Assembly: GCF_017573545.1 (NCBI RefSeq)
Contig: NZ_JAGEOK010000005.1
Coordinates: 1 to 64,000, forward strand
Source: Actinomadura nitritigenes
Lineage (GTDB): Bacteria > Actinomycetota > Actinomycetes > Streptosporangiales > Streptosporangiaceae
Direction of reading: 5' to 3'
Length of the DNA: 64,000 nt
Under the pieces are notes generated by a model that was not told the DNA's origin, ran no database searches, and was given only the letters and a program-made list of their open reading frames with translations. A program made the translations under genes and the position numbers. This document shows positions 24,644 to 32,545 of this stretch, piece by piece (positions within the stretch are counted from its first letter, which is position 1; the number at the start of each line of letters is the position of its first letter).

Positions 24644-26473
24644 TTATCCGGGGCGGTTCGTCAATTTCGGGGCGTAGCCGTCGGCCTGGAGCGAGAAAAG
24701 GCGGGCGTACTCCCCCTGCAGCGCCATCAGCTCGTCGTGGGACCCGCGCTCGGTGATCCTGCCCTCGCTCAGGACGACGATGACGTCCGCGTCGCGGACC
24801 GCGCCGAGACGGTGCGAGATGAGGACGCTGGTCCGGCCCCGGCGGTGGCGGCGCAGGGACGCGTGGACGGCGTGCTCGGCGTCCGCGTCCAGGCCCGAGC
24901 TCGGCTCGTCCAGCAGGAGCAGGTCGCGGCTCTGGCGCAGGAACGCGCGGGCGAGCGCGAGGCGCTGCCACTGCCCGCCCGACAGGGCGACGCCGGAGCC
25001 CTCGTCGCGGTCGGCGAAGATCCTGCTCAGCATCGTGTCGTAGCCGCGCGGCAGCGCCTCCAAGGCGTCGTGGACCCCGGCGCGGGCGGCGGCCTCCCGG
25101 ATGCGGTCCGGATCGCCGCCGGAGGCCAGGTCGCCGAGCATGATGTTCTCGGCGGCGGTGAGGTCGTACTCCATGAAGTCCTGGAAGACGGCGCCGATCC
25201 GCTCGCGGAGCTCCGCCGGGTCCAGGTCGCGCAGGTCCACGCCGTCCCACCGGACGGAGCCCTTGTCCGGGTCGTACAGCCGGCACAGCAGCTTCACGAG
25301 CGTGCTCTTGCCGGCCCCGTTCACCCCGACGAGGGCCACGCTGCGGCCGCACGGTATGTGCAGGTCGACCCCGCGCAGGATCCAGGGGTGGTCCTCGCTG
25401 TAGCGGAACCACACGTCGCGGAGCTCGATGCCCTGCCGCAGCGCGGGGACCGGCCGGCCTCCCGGCCGGGCCGGCATGTCGGGCTCGGCCTCCACGATCG
25501 CCGTGTAGTGGCCGAACAGCAGCAGGGCGTTGTGCGCGTCCGCCCACCGGTCCACGATCGACGTCAGCGCCGCCTGCACCCCCGCGACGGCCGCGACGAA
25601 CATCGTCACGTCACCGGCGGTGATGCCGCCCGACGCGGCCGCGAGCACGGCCCACACGAGGCCGCCGCCCGCGACGAGCCCGCCGACCAGGGCGAGCAGC
25701 CCCTGGCCGCGCAGGGTCTTCAGGTCGACCCGCCGCTCGGCGGCGTTGGTGGCGCGGACCTCGTCGAGCATCCGGGCGCGGAAGAAGTCGCCGAGGCCGA
25801 ACAGCCGCACCTCCTTGGCCGCCTCGGGCCTGGTCAGCAGCTCTCCGTAGAAGATCTCCCGCCGCATCCCGGGGCTGATCCGCCACATCGTGCGGGCCCG
25901 CTCCCGGCTCAGCGCGAGCTGGACGCGGACCGACGGCAGCGCCGCCAGGAAGATCACCGCGACCAGCAGCGGGTTGATCACCAGCAGCGTCCCGACGAAC
26001 CCGGCCATGGTGATGGCCGCCTGCGCGATGGTCAGGGCCCCGGCGATGAGCCGGTCCGGCGCGTTCTGGCTCGACTCGTGCGCCAGCCGGAGCGTGTCCT
26101 GGAACTCCGGATCCTCGAGGCGGCGCAGCCCGCCGTGCGCGTTGACCGCCCCGAACAGCCGGGCGGCGACGAGAGCCCGCACCGCCCGGCGCAACTGGGC
26201 CTGCGCGTAGGTGGAGGCGTGCGGCAGGACGACGACGCACAGCCCGCAGACGGCGAGCCCCACCGCGAGGGCCGGGAGCGCGTCGTGGTCGCGGTGGGCG
26301 GTGAGCGCGTCCAGGACGCCCTTCGTCAGCCACGCCGTCACGACCGGCGCGAGGCCGGTGAGAACGGCGAGCAGGACCGCCCCGGCGGTCGCGCCGGGGT
26401 GCGCCCGCCACGCCAGCGCGGCGACGGCCGCGGTCCGCCGCGGCGTCCCTTCCGCGCGGTCCGCCCGGTTCAC
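24644..26473 (-). CDS. ABC exporter, fused permease/ATPase
   Basis: 609 residues from a GTG that overlaps a short upstream reading frame (GTGA). Residues about 20-340 hold six membrane segments. The nucleotide-binding domain has Walker A GVNGAGKST (383-391), signature LSGGQ (497-501), Walker B LLLLDE (518-523) and the H-loop ISHR. No N-terminal C39 peptidase is present. This is the MsbA/LanT-without-peptidase type often linked to peptide export. It lies just downstream of the cysteine-rich 46-residue peptide gene, in the same direction, which makes that peptide its likely cargo. Confidence 0.9.
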   Translation of the reverse strand: MNRADRAEGTPRRTAAVAALAWRAHPGATAGAVLLAVLTGLAPVVTAWLTKGVLDALTAHRDHDALPALAVGLAVCGLCVVVLPHASTYAQAQLRRAVRALVAARLFGAVNAHGGLRRLEDPEFQDTLRLAHESSQNAPDRLIAGALTIAQAAITMAGFVGTLLVINPLLVAVIFLAALPSVRVQLALSRERARTMWRISPGMRREIFYGELLTRPEAAKEVRLFGLGDFFRARMLDEVRATNAAERRVDLKTLRGQGLLALVGGLVAGGGLVWAVLAAASGGITAGDVTMFVAAVAGVQAALTSIVDRWADAHNALLLFGHYTAIVEAEPDMPARPGGRPVPALRQGIELRDVWFRYSEDHPWILRGVDLHIPCGRSVALVGVNGAGKSTLVKLLCRLYDPDKGSVRWDGVDLRDLDPAELRERIGAVFQDFMEYDLTAAENIMLGDLASGGDPDRIREAAARAGVHDALEALPRGYDTMLSRIFADRDEGSGVALSGGQWQRLALARAFLRQSRDLLLLDEPSSGLDADAEHAVHASLRRHRRGRTSVLISHRLGAVRDADVIVVLSEGRITERGSHDELMALQGEYARLFSLQADGYAPKLTNRPG

Positions 26474-26547
26474 GTGCCCGCCGTCATCGGCAGGTCGAGC
26501 GCGCAGAGGACGCCGACGAAGGCGACGCTCGGGACGAGATAGGCCAA
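26470..26547 (-). pseudogene. 25-codon hydrophobic reading frame, probable remnant of a membrane-anchored redoxin
   Basis: TTG at 26547 with GAGGG seven bases upstream encodes 25 residues, mainly one hydrophobic segment LVPSVAFVGVLCALDL, then TGA overlapping the ABC exporter start. From memory of related loci, TlpA-like redoxins in actinobacterial peptide clusters begin in just this way (YL..A..LVG.LC.LDL.LT) before a GVIRRLREH segment and a thioredoxin domain; the rest is absent here. It can still serve to couple translation to the exporter. A functional micropeptide cannot be excluded. Confidence 0.45.
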
Positions 26548-26657
26548 CGCTGGTCCCTCGGGGGCTGGCCGGCCGCGCCGGCACGGAGCGTGCGCCGCGA
26601 CCGGCACGAACGGCGGATCGTCAGGGGCGGGCCGGCCGGCGCGGAACCTGTCGCTGC

Positions 26658-26728
26658 GGGACCGGCCGGCGGGCGCGGGACCGGCCGGCGGGCGCGGGAC
26701 CGGCCGGCGGGCGCGGGACCGGCCGGCG
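26658..26728. repeat. 19-bp tandem repeat, about 3.7 copies
   Basis: Unit GGGACCGGCCGGCGGGCGC repeats at 26658, 26677 and 26696, with a partial fourth copy from 26715. It fills the 230-base gap (26548-26777) between the peptide gene and the remnant frame; nothing else is seen in that gap. Each unit contains a CCGGCCGG core able to fold. It may be a scar of a deletion or a transcription attenuator between peptide and exporter. Confidence 0.75.
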
Positions 26729-26777
26729 CCGTGCGTCCGATCGCCGGGGCACGGCGCCGGCCGGGGGCCGCGCCAGT

Positions 26778-26918
26778 TCAGCGGCAGTACGTCTTGCCGG
26801 CGTAGATGCAGCAGTGGATGCCAGTGGAGGTCCACCAGCAGGCCTCGGCGCGGGCGGTGGTCTTCGGCAGCATCCTGCCGAGGAGGCGGTCGCCGATGCG
26901 GTTGACTGCACGGATCAT
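26778..26918 (-). CDS. Cysteine-rich 46-residue precursor-like peptide
   Basis: ATG at 26918 with GTGAGGAG seven bases upstream. The N-terminal half (MIRAVNRIGDRLLGRMLPK, then TTARAEA) is basic and amphipathic, with no hydrophobic signal core. The C-terminal half (from residue 27, CWWTSTGIHCCIYAGKTYCR) holds four cysteines (27, 36, 37, 45) and three aromatic residues and ends at Arg. AEA before Cys27 resembles an AxA leader-peptidase site. A type I signal peptidase gene lies upstream and an ABC exporter downstream, all on the same strand. I infer a ribosomally made, exported, disulfide or thioether peptide; no modification enzyme is adjacent. Confidence 0.6.
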   Translation of the reverse strand: MIRAVNRIGDRLLGRMLPKTTARAEACWWTSTGIHCCIYAGKTYCR

Positions 26919-27077
26919 GGGGGATCTCCTCACGTCGAGCCGGCCCAGCCGGCTGCGGGATTCCGACCGGCGCACGCTGCCGAGATGATCAGCGCTCGCT
27001 GGCCCAGAAGCTAACCCCGGCGATCTTCACCGGCAAGGGGCCGGCCGCCGCGCGTCCCCGCCTTGTGCACTCTGCGA

Positions 27078-27611
27078 TCAAGGTCCGCCGGGCGTTGGTG
27101 CTTTCTGCCATGCCGCCCGCTCTTGACGCGGCGCAGGCGCGATGTTCAGACGCCGCACCACCACGCCGAGCAACCGGTCCCCCGGGTACAGGCCCCGCTG
27201 CCGCGAGTCGACGCTGTCGGGGTTGTCGCCGAGCACCGCGAGGGCACCATCCGGCACCGTGCCGCCCTCCCCGGCGATCCCCGGCGGGACGGGGTCCCCG
27301 GGGACGGCCGCCACGCGCTTGACGTTCCAGGTCCGTCCGTCCGGGCCCGCGGGACCCGGCAGGTACGGGCCGTCCGGGGGCGGCTCCAGCACCACGACGT
27401 CGCCGCGCCGCACCCGGTGCAGGGGCCGGCGCCGCGCCAGCACGCGGTCGCCGTCGCGCAGCGTGGGCAGCATGCTCGCGCCGTCGACGGTGACGACCAC
27501 CAGGCGGGTGCGCGCCCACCCGAGCGCCACCAGCGCACCCGCCGCAAGGCCCGCCGCCGCGAAGCCCGCGCCGCCCGGAAGCCGTCTCCGCGAATTCGAC
27601 ATTCGGCTCAT
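27078..27611 (-). CDS. Type I signal peptidase (S26 family)
   Basis: 177 residues with one N-terminal membrane segment (residues 13-32). All S26 boxes are present: GASMLPTLRDGDRV with Ser46, RRGDVVVLEP, VKRVAAVPGD with Lys98, and VLGDNPDSVDSR (127-137). It is therefore a likely active Ser-Lys protease. It is shorter than the housekeeping enzyme and lies 159 bases upstream of the cysteine-rich peptide gene in the same direction, so a dedicated leader-peptidase role is plausible. The start is weakly supported: two ATGs (codons 1 and 4) lie close together with only GGGCGG ahead. Confidence 0.85.
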   Translation of the reverse strand: MSRMSNSRRRLPGGAGFAAAGLAAGALVALGWARTRLVVVTVDGASMLPTLRDGDRVLARRRPLHRVRRGDVVVLEPPPDGPYLPGPAGPDGRTWNVKRVAAVPGDPVPPGIAGEGGTVPDGALAVLGDNPDSVDSRQRGLYPGDRLLGVVVRRLNIAPAPRQERAAWQKAPTPGGP

Positions 27612-27645
27612 GGCCGCCCGATGCTAGCCCTCACGCGCGGACCTC

Positions 27646-28515
27646 TCACAGCCGCGGCAGGACGGTGGTGCGCTCGATCGTGGCGATGCCGCCGACGCGC
27701 ACGGACGGCCCCGCCGGGCCCTGACGCGCGGCGGCGGTGATGGCGGACGGCGCGCCGAGCGCGTCGCCCATGTCCACACTGATCTCGATGTCGCCGCGTC
27801 CGGCCAGGTGGGCGGCGAGGCAGGCGGTGCTGTTGGCGTTCGCGATGTCCTCGGGGACGCCGATGGACGGCGCGAACATGCGGGCGGCGCCGCGTCCGCC
27901 GTCCATGGCGTGGACGTAGGCGCCGAGCAGCCCGAGCGCGTCGCACGCGGCCCGCAGCCGGTCGAGGTCGGGCGTCAGCGCCGCCAGCGCGGCCCGGTCG
28001 GCGACGGGGACCAGCAGCCGGGGCCGTCCGACCGACGCCACCCGGGGCCCGTCCTCGGGCGCCGGCCGGGCGGCGCCCAGCGCGGGGAGCATCAGTTCGC
28101 ATTCCTCCGCCGTCGCATCCCGCAATTCCACCGGCCCGGGATCGAACGTGCTCTTGAACCGGTCTCCGTCGCGGAGGGAAATGCCGGTGAAAACGCGCTT
28201 CGAGGTGCGGAGGAGGACTCGGAAATCGTCGCTTCCAGCGCGTTCGGCCAGGACGGCCAGGGCGGCCACCGTCCCGTGTCCGCACGCGGGAAGCTCGCCC
28301 TCGGCGGTGAAGAAGCGCACCGACACGGCCGCCTCGGAACGCTCATCGCCGCCGGGTGAAAGGAACACCGCGTGCGAGGTTCCCATCCGGACGGGAACGG
28401 CGCGGCGTTCGGCGTCGGTCATCGGCCGGTCGTCCAGGACGGCGGTCGGGCTGCCTCCGCCGGCGTCCCGCCGGCACGCGTTCACGATCGTGACGGCCCG
28501 CCCGCGTGCGTTCAT
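27646..28515 (-). CDS. PhzF-family isomerase-like protein
   Basis: 289 residues from an ATG at 28515; the longer frame to 28608 is less likely. The protein has the diaminopimelate-epimerase-like double fold: TIVNACRRDAGGGSPTAVLDDR at the start, RFFTAEGELPACGHGTVAALAVL and the C-terminal ARMFAPSIGVPEDIANANSTACLAAHL. The position equivalent to the catalytic Glu of PhzF reads GTSHAVF, so His48 replaces Glu. Other family members carry this change, so it may mark a distinct reaction. The substrate is unknown. It lies 34 bases upstream of the signal peptidase gene, in the same direction. Confidence 0.8.
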   Translation of the reverse strand: MNARGRAVTIVNACRRDAGGGSPTAVLDDRPMTDAERRAVPVRMGTSHAVFLSPGGDERSEAAVSVRFFTAEGELPACGHGTVAALAVLAERAGSDDFRVLLRTSKRVFTGISLRDGDRFKSTFDPGPVELRDATAEECELMLPALGAARPAPEDGPRVASVGRPRLLVPVADRAALAALTPDLDRLRAACDALGLLGAYVHAMDGGRGAARMFAPSIGVPEDIANANSTACLAAHLAGRGDIEISVDMGDALGAPSAITAAARQGPAGPSVRVGGIATIERTTVLPRL

Positions 28516-28559
28516 GATCCAGATCCTACGGCGCCCCGGCTCGGACGGCCCCGGCGCGG

Positions 28560-29417
28560 CTAGGACGTGCGCCGCTCCCCCGGCCCCTCGATGTATCGGG
28601 CGAGCCACGCGGGTACACGCGGACGGGGATACGCCTCGAGGTCGTTCTGGTAATGCTCGGGCGCCAGGAGCTGGTCGTGCGGAAAGGGACCGTGGCCGTG
28701 GTCGTAGTTCACGGTCGTCTCACCGCGGTTCGTGACGGTGAGGAGCAGCCGCCACCACGGCCCGGAGGGCGTCAGCGCCACCGCGTTCCGCTGCTCGCGG
28801 ACGAGCGCGGAGACCGACTCCGGCACGGGAACGACGACCGTCCGGTGGTACGACGAGAACCGCAGATAAGCGATCTCGGCGGAGACGGTGAAGGCGAACT
28901 CCGCCCACAGCCACTCCCATCCGGGCGGTCCGAGAAGGGCGAGTTCCTGCACGATCGGTTCGATCAGCATCGAGGCCTCGGCGGCGGTCACGTCGATGTC
29001 GTCGCCGGCCAGAGGGTCGTGGGGCAGCGGGCCGACGATCCTGATCCCGTCGGCGTCCTGCTCCTCCTCCGGTCCGTCCTCTTCGAGCCACCGCACGAAA
29101 TCGGCCATGTACTCGTCGGAGCCCGTCCCTCGTCCGGCGGAGCCGGCGCGTTCCTGCGCGACGAACCGGTCGATGGCCTGCGGCGGAGGAACGGAGGACG
29201 ACACCTCCTCGACGCGGCCGGAGTCGCCCACCAGGAACACCGATCTGCCCACCGGCATCTCCAGGAACGCCATGGGGTCGGTCTCGTCGATCTCGACCGG
29301 GGCGTACACGCTCCACCCGGCGTCGAAGCGGTCCGCCTCCAATCCCTCGGTGGGGTAGTCCAGGCCGTGGGCGCGGATCCACTTCACCACCAGGGAAATC
29401 GCCTGCGCCTCGTCCAT
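28560..29417 (-). CDS. Two-domain immunity-like protein (YrhB/Imm35-like plus YezG/DUF600-like)
   Basis: 285 residues from the ATG at 29417, with GGGAGG eight bases upstream. Residues 1-90 (ISLVVKWIRAHG, GWSVYAPVEIDET, VGRSVFLVGDSGRVEEVSSS) resemble the YrhB/Imm35 immunity fold. Residues about 155-280 (WEWLWAEFAFTVSAEIAYLRFSSY, WWRLLLTVTNRGETTVNYDHGH, YQNDLEAYPRPRVPAWL) resemble the YezG/DUF600 antitoxin-type family. An acidic linker joins them. No secreted toxin with RHS or LXG features is in the window. Assignment is by pattern and is moderate at best. Confidence 0.5.
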   Translation of the reverse strand: MDEAQAISLVVKWIRAHGLDYPTEGLEADRFDAGWSVYAPVEIDETDPMAFLEMPVGRSVFLVGDSGRVEEVSSSVPPPQAIDRFVAQERAGSAGRGTGSDEYMADFVRWLEEDGPEEEQDADGIRIVGPLPHDPLAGDDIDVTAAEASMLIEPIVQELALLGPPGWEWLWAEFAFTVSAEIAYLRFSSYHRTVVVPVPESVSALVREQRNAVALTPSGPWWRLLLTVTNRGETTVNYDHGHGPFPHDQLLAPEHYQNDLEAYPRPRVPAWLARYIEGPGERRTS

Positions 29418-29531
29418 TCGCCGGACCTCCCGCGTGCCGTTCCACGGCACCCTACCTGCCCTCCGGGCGCCGGAGAGCGGCGAACCTCACAGCCCGGCCG
29501 CCTACCGGGCGCTCCGGCGGAAGACCATTCT

Positions 29532-30083
29532 GTGCGAATGGAGGTGCGCTTCGGCGAGGACCACGTACATTTCCTGAGCTACGGCTTTCGCGGCGCGTCG
29601 GTGCACCCCACGGGAACGGTCACGCCCGCCCGGATCCGCGACGCCGACTGGAACGCCATCAGGCCCGAGATCCGGACCGCGCTCGGCGAGACGCTGTTCG
29701 TCCCCCGGGAACGGAAGGCCGATCTCGAAGCGTTCTGCCGCCGCCACCGGATCGCCGGGGCGTCCCGTTCCGACACGTGGGCCGATCTCCTCGAACCGTT
29801 CCTCGACACCCGGATCGACGCCGAGCAGGAACGCGCCACGATCGGCCGGCTGAACCGCGCCGGATTCGCTCCGACCGAGATCACCGCCATCCGGAGGCGG
29901 CTGGCCCCGCTCATGCTCGCCTACAACTTCGGCGCCATGGTCTGGGAATGGGTCCATCTCGGCCTCTTCGACCTCCTCACCGCCGCCAACGCCCCCGTCA
30001 TCGACCCCGCTCTCCAAGCCGGACTCGGCGACCGGGCGGCGTTCTACGGGTGGACGATGGCGATCGCCGACCGACACCCCTGA
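29532..30083 (+). CDS. Hypothetical protein, unknown function
   Basis: 183 residues from a GTG at 29532 with GGAAGA seven bases upstream (an ATG at 29538 is also possible). It begins MRMEVRFGEDHVHFLSYGFRGASVHPTG, has a central ALGETLFVPRERKADLEAFCRRH, and is mostly helical afterwards with one semi-hydrophobic patch (PLMLAYNFGAMVWEWVHLGLFDLL). There is no signal peptide and no motif I recognise. It is divergent from the immunity-like gene, 114 bases away, and ends before a strong hairpin. Confidence 0.6.
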   Translation: MRMEVRFGEDHVHFLSYGFRGASVHPTGTVTPARIRDADWNAIRPEIRTALGETLFVPRERKADLEAFCRRHRIAGASRSDTWADLLEPFLDTRIDAEQERATIGRLNRAGFAPTEITAIRRRLAPLMLAYNFGAMVWEWVHLGLFDLLTAANAPVIDPALQAGLGDRAAFYGWTMAIADRHP

Positions 30084-30132
30084 CCACGGGGCACGCCGCC
30101 GCCGGCCGGACGCGGGCGGGGCGGCGGAGCCG

Positions 30133-30173
30133 CCGCGCGGCCGGGAGGGCTTCCCGTGCTCCCGGCCGCGCGG
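30133..30173. terminator. Strong bidirectional hairpin
   Basis: CCGCGCGGCCGGGAG (30133-30147) and CTCCCGGCCGCGCGG (30159-30173) form a perfect 15-base-pair stem with an 11-base loop, between the convergent genes ending at 30083 and 30209. No T run follows. Confidence 0.7.
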
Positions 30174-30208
30174 TCGCCTCGTCCGCGACTCGGACGATGC
30201 GGTACCGC

Positions 30209-30394
30209 TCAGCGCCCCCGGCGGATGCGGGCGGCCTCCATGTGGATGCGCTCCTCGGTCGCGAGGAGGTCGGCCTCGGCCTTCGCGGTGCGCATCTGCG
30301 CGCGCATCTCGCGGAAGCTCGGGGTGCGGCGCCGCTCGGCGGCCCTGGTCCGGCGTCCCGCCCGGGCCCGTGAGAACCGCTGGAAGAGGCTCAT
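30209..30394 (-). CDS. Small basic helical protein (61 aa)
   Basis: ATG at 30394 with GAGGAG eight bases upstream. The 61 residues (MSLFQRFSRARAGRRTRAAERRRTP and on to EERIHMEAARIRRGR) are rich in Arg and Ala and would form one or two charged helices, with a central coiled-coil-like MRAQMRTAKAEADLLATEERI. No known domain. The good ribosome-binding site supports translation. A nucleic-acid-binding role is only a guess from charge. Confidence 0.45.
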   Translation of the reverse strand: MSLFQRFSRARAGRRTRAAERRRTPSFREMRAQMRTAKAEADLLATEERIHMEAARIRRGR

Positions 30395-30489
30395 GTCCGT
30401 CACTCCTCATCGCCACCGGCCCGGCTCGGGTGCCGGACCGTTGTCCCGCGACAACAGATGCCCCGTTCCTCCCGCTTCATTCCCCCGGC

Positions 30490-31944
30490 TCAGGTGGCGG
30501 CCCGCGCGGACCCGGTCGCCGCGGACCCGGCCGGGGTCGTCGCGTCCGGCGGTGCGCCGTCCCGCCCGGCGCGCGTGCGGAGGCCCGACGCGATGACGGC
30601 CGCGCCGAGCGTCGCCGCCGCGACGGGGACGATGAGCGCGACGCGCAGGCCGCCCAGCCCCCCGCCCGCGGCGACGTCGACGGCGGTGACGGCCGACAGC
30701 CCGAGCGCCGCGCCGAACTGCATCGCGGTGTAGAGCAGGCCGCCCGCCAGGCCGTGCTCGTCCTCGGCGACGCCGTCGGTGGCGGCCATGGTCAGCGGCC
30801 CGTACGCCAGGGAGAACGACAGCCCGAGCAGGCACAGAGATGGGAGCATGGCGACGTAGGTCCAGTCCATCCCGACGGGCAGGAACAGCGCGTAGGCGAC
30901 CGCCGCGAGCACGATGCCGGCGAGCAGCACGCGGGCGTTGCCGAACCGGTTCACCAGGCGCGGCGTCAGGACGGGAGCGAGGACGGTGTCCATCCCGATC
31001 ACCAGCATGGCCAGGCCGGTCTGCATGGTGCTCCAGCCGCGGAGTTCCTGGAAGTACAGGGTGGCCAGGAACTGGAAACCCGCGAACGCGGCCAGGAAGA
31101 GCAGCGCGGCCGCGTTCACCCGGACGAGCGGGGCCGTCCGCAGGACGCCCGGGCGCACCAGCGGCGACGGGGAGCGGCGCTCGACGCCGGCGAACAGCTG
31201 CAGGAGCACCAGCGCGGCGGCGAACACGCCGGCGGTCAGGAAGGGGCCGTCGCCGGCGCGCTCCAGCCGGACGACCCCGTACACCAGCAGTAGCATCGCC
31301 CCCGTCAGGGTGAACGCCCCCGCCAGGTCGAAACCGTCCGAGGAGCGTCCGGCGCCGGCGTCGCGGACGAGGACCAGCGCCGCCGCCAGGATCAGCGCGG
31401 ACAGGACGACCGGGGCGAAGAACACCCAGCGCCAGCCGATCGAGGCGAGCGCGCCGCCCGCGACGACGCCGAGCGAGAAGCCGCCCGCCGCCGTCCCCGC
31501 GTACACGCCGAGCGCCCGGGTGCGCGCCGGCCCCTCCGGGAAGGCGGACGTGACCAGCGCCAGCCCGGCGGGCGCCATGAAGGCGGCGGCGACGCCCGTG
31601 ACGAACCGGGCGACCAGCAGCGTCCAGCCCTCGGCGGCGAGCCCGCCGAGGCCGGAGAAGACCAGGAAGACCGCCAGCCACAGCACGAACATCCGGCGGT
31701 GGCCCAGCAGGTCGGCGGCCCGGCCGCCCAGCAGCATGAACCCGCCGTAGCCGAGCACGTAGGCGCTGACGACGCCGCTGAGCATCCCGGTGGACAGGCC
31801 CAGGTCGGCCCGGATCGACGGGAGCGCCACGTTCAGCATCGCCACGTCGATCCCCTCCAGGAAGATCGCGCCGCACAGCACCAGGAGCACGCCCCATGAG
31901 CGGCCCGGCGGGCGCCCGCCGGATCCGGTGACGGAATTGGACAT
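30490..31944 (-). CDS. MFS drug exporter (EmrB/QacA-type)
   Basis: 484 residues with about 14 hydrophobic segments. Early motifs VAMLNVALPSIRADLGL and LGGRAADLLGHRRMF match the DHA2 family motif A, and GVYAGTAAGGFSLGVVAGGAL is motif C of drug:proton antiporters. It should expel a toxic or signalling small molecule. The divergent HxlR regulator gene is 106 bases away and probably controls it. Confidence 0.9.
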   Translation of the reverse strand: MSNSVTGSGGRPPGRSWGVLLVLCGAIFLEGIDVAMLNVALPSIRADLGLSTGMLSGVVSAYVLGYGGFMLLGGRAADLLGHRRMFVLWLAVFLVFSGLGGLAAEGWTLLVARFVTGVAAAFMAPAGLALVTSAFPEGPARTRALGVYAGTAAGGFSLGVVAGGALASIGWRWVFFAPVVLSALILAAALVLVRDAGAGRSSDGFDLAGAFTLTGAMLLLVYGVVRLERAGDGPFLTAGVFAAALVLLQLFAGVERRSPSPLVRPGVLRTAPLVRVNAAALLFLAAFAGFQFLATLYFQELRGWSTMQTGLAMLVIGMDTVLAPVLTPRLVNRFGNARVLLAGIVLAAVAYALFLPVGMDWTYVAMLPSLCLLGLSFSLAYGPLTMAATDGVAEDEHGLAGGLLYTAMQFGAALGLSAVTAVDVAAGGGLGGLRVALIVPVAAATLGAAVIASGLRTRAGRDGAPPDATTPAGSAATGSARAAT

Positions 31945-31965
31945 CGGTGCTCGACTCCCTCTCGC

Positions 31966-31993
31966 GGGGAACCGTGCCCCGGGGCGGTTCCCC
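31966..31993. promoter_or_regulatory. Inverted repeat in the MFS/HxlR intergenic region
   Basis: GGGGAACCG (31966-31974) and CGGTTCCCC (31985-31993) are perfect 9-base arms with a 10-base centre, 21 bases upstream of the MFS start. As it sits in front of two divergent starts, an operator is more likely than a terminator. Confidence 0.5.
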
Positions 31994-32050
31994 GAGTGCC
32001 CGCCGGTTCCCTCTTGTTACCGGCAGAATCGTCGGGCACCATCGGTGACC

Positions 32051-32545
32051 ATGGAAGACGGCACTTTCGAGTCCCTCGGTTACTGCGGGGATACCGGCGT
32101 TGACGACGACGTCCTCCAGTGGGACCAGCGCGCGGACTGCGAGGTGCGGCAGATCCTCGACCGCATCGCCGACAAGTGGTCGCTCCAGGTGATCGCGCTG
32201 CTGGACAAGCGGAGCCTGCGCTTCACCGAACTGCGGCGCGCGATCGACGGGGTCAGCCAGCGGATGCTGACCCGCACGCTGCGGCATCTGGAGCGCGACG
32301 GGCTGGTGAGCCGGAAGGTGCACCCGACCGTCCCGCCGCGGGTGGACTACGCGCTGACGCCGATGGGCGCGACCCTGCACAGCACCATCCGCGCCCTGGT
32401 CGTCTGGACGGAGGAGCACCAGAACGCCATCGCGGCGGCGCGCACCGCGTACGACCGGCGTGCGGCCGCCGAGCAGGAGGCCGCCGAACGCGAGGCGGCC
32501 GAACGCGACGCCGTCGCCCGCGCCGTCCTGCCGGCCCGGGGCTGA
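32051..32545 (+). CDS. HxlR-family transcriptional regulator
   Basis: 164 residues from the ATG at 32051. The winged helix is WDQRADCEVRQILDRIADKWSLQVIALLDKRSLRFTELRRAIDGVSQRMLTRTLRHLERDGLVSRKVHPTVPPRVDYALTPMG, complete with the conserved Cys (here in RADCEV) that acts as redox or electrophile sensor in some members. The alanine/glutamate-rich C-terminal helix is a repeat-like extension. Divergent from the MFS exporter. Confidence 0.92.
   Translation: MEDGTFESLGYCGDTGVDDDVLQWDQRADCEVRQILDRIADKWSLQVIALLDKRSLRFTELRRAIDGVSQRMLTRTLRHLERDGLVSRKVHPTVPPRVDYALTPMGATLHSTIRALVVWTEEHQNAIAAARTAYDRRAAAEQEAAEREAAERDAVARAVLPARG

Noticed and set aside
26470..26835. A 121-codon frame upstream of the ABC exporter as a full gene
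   Set aside because: Its first 95 codons run through the 19-bp repeat and overlap the peptide gene; only the last 25 codons look protein-like and have an RBS.
31966..31993. Inverted repeat as a terminator
   Set aside because: It lies upstream of two divergent starts with no gene ending nearby, so an operator is more likely.
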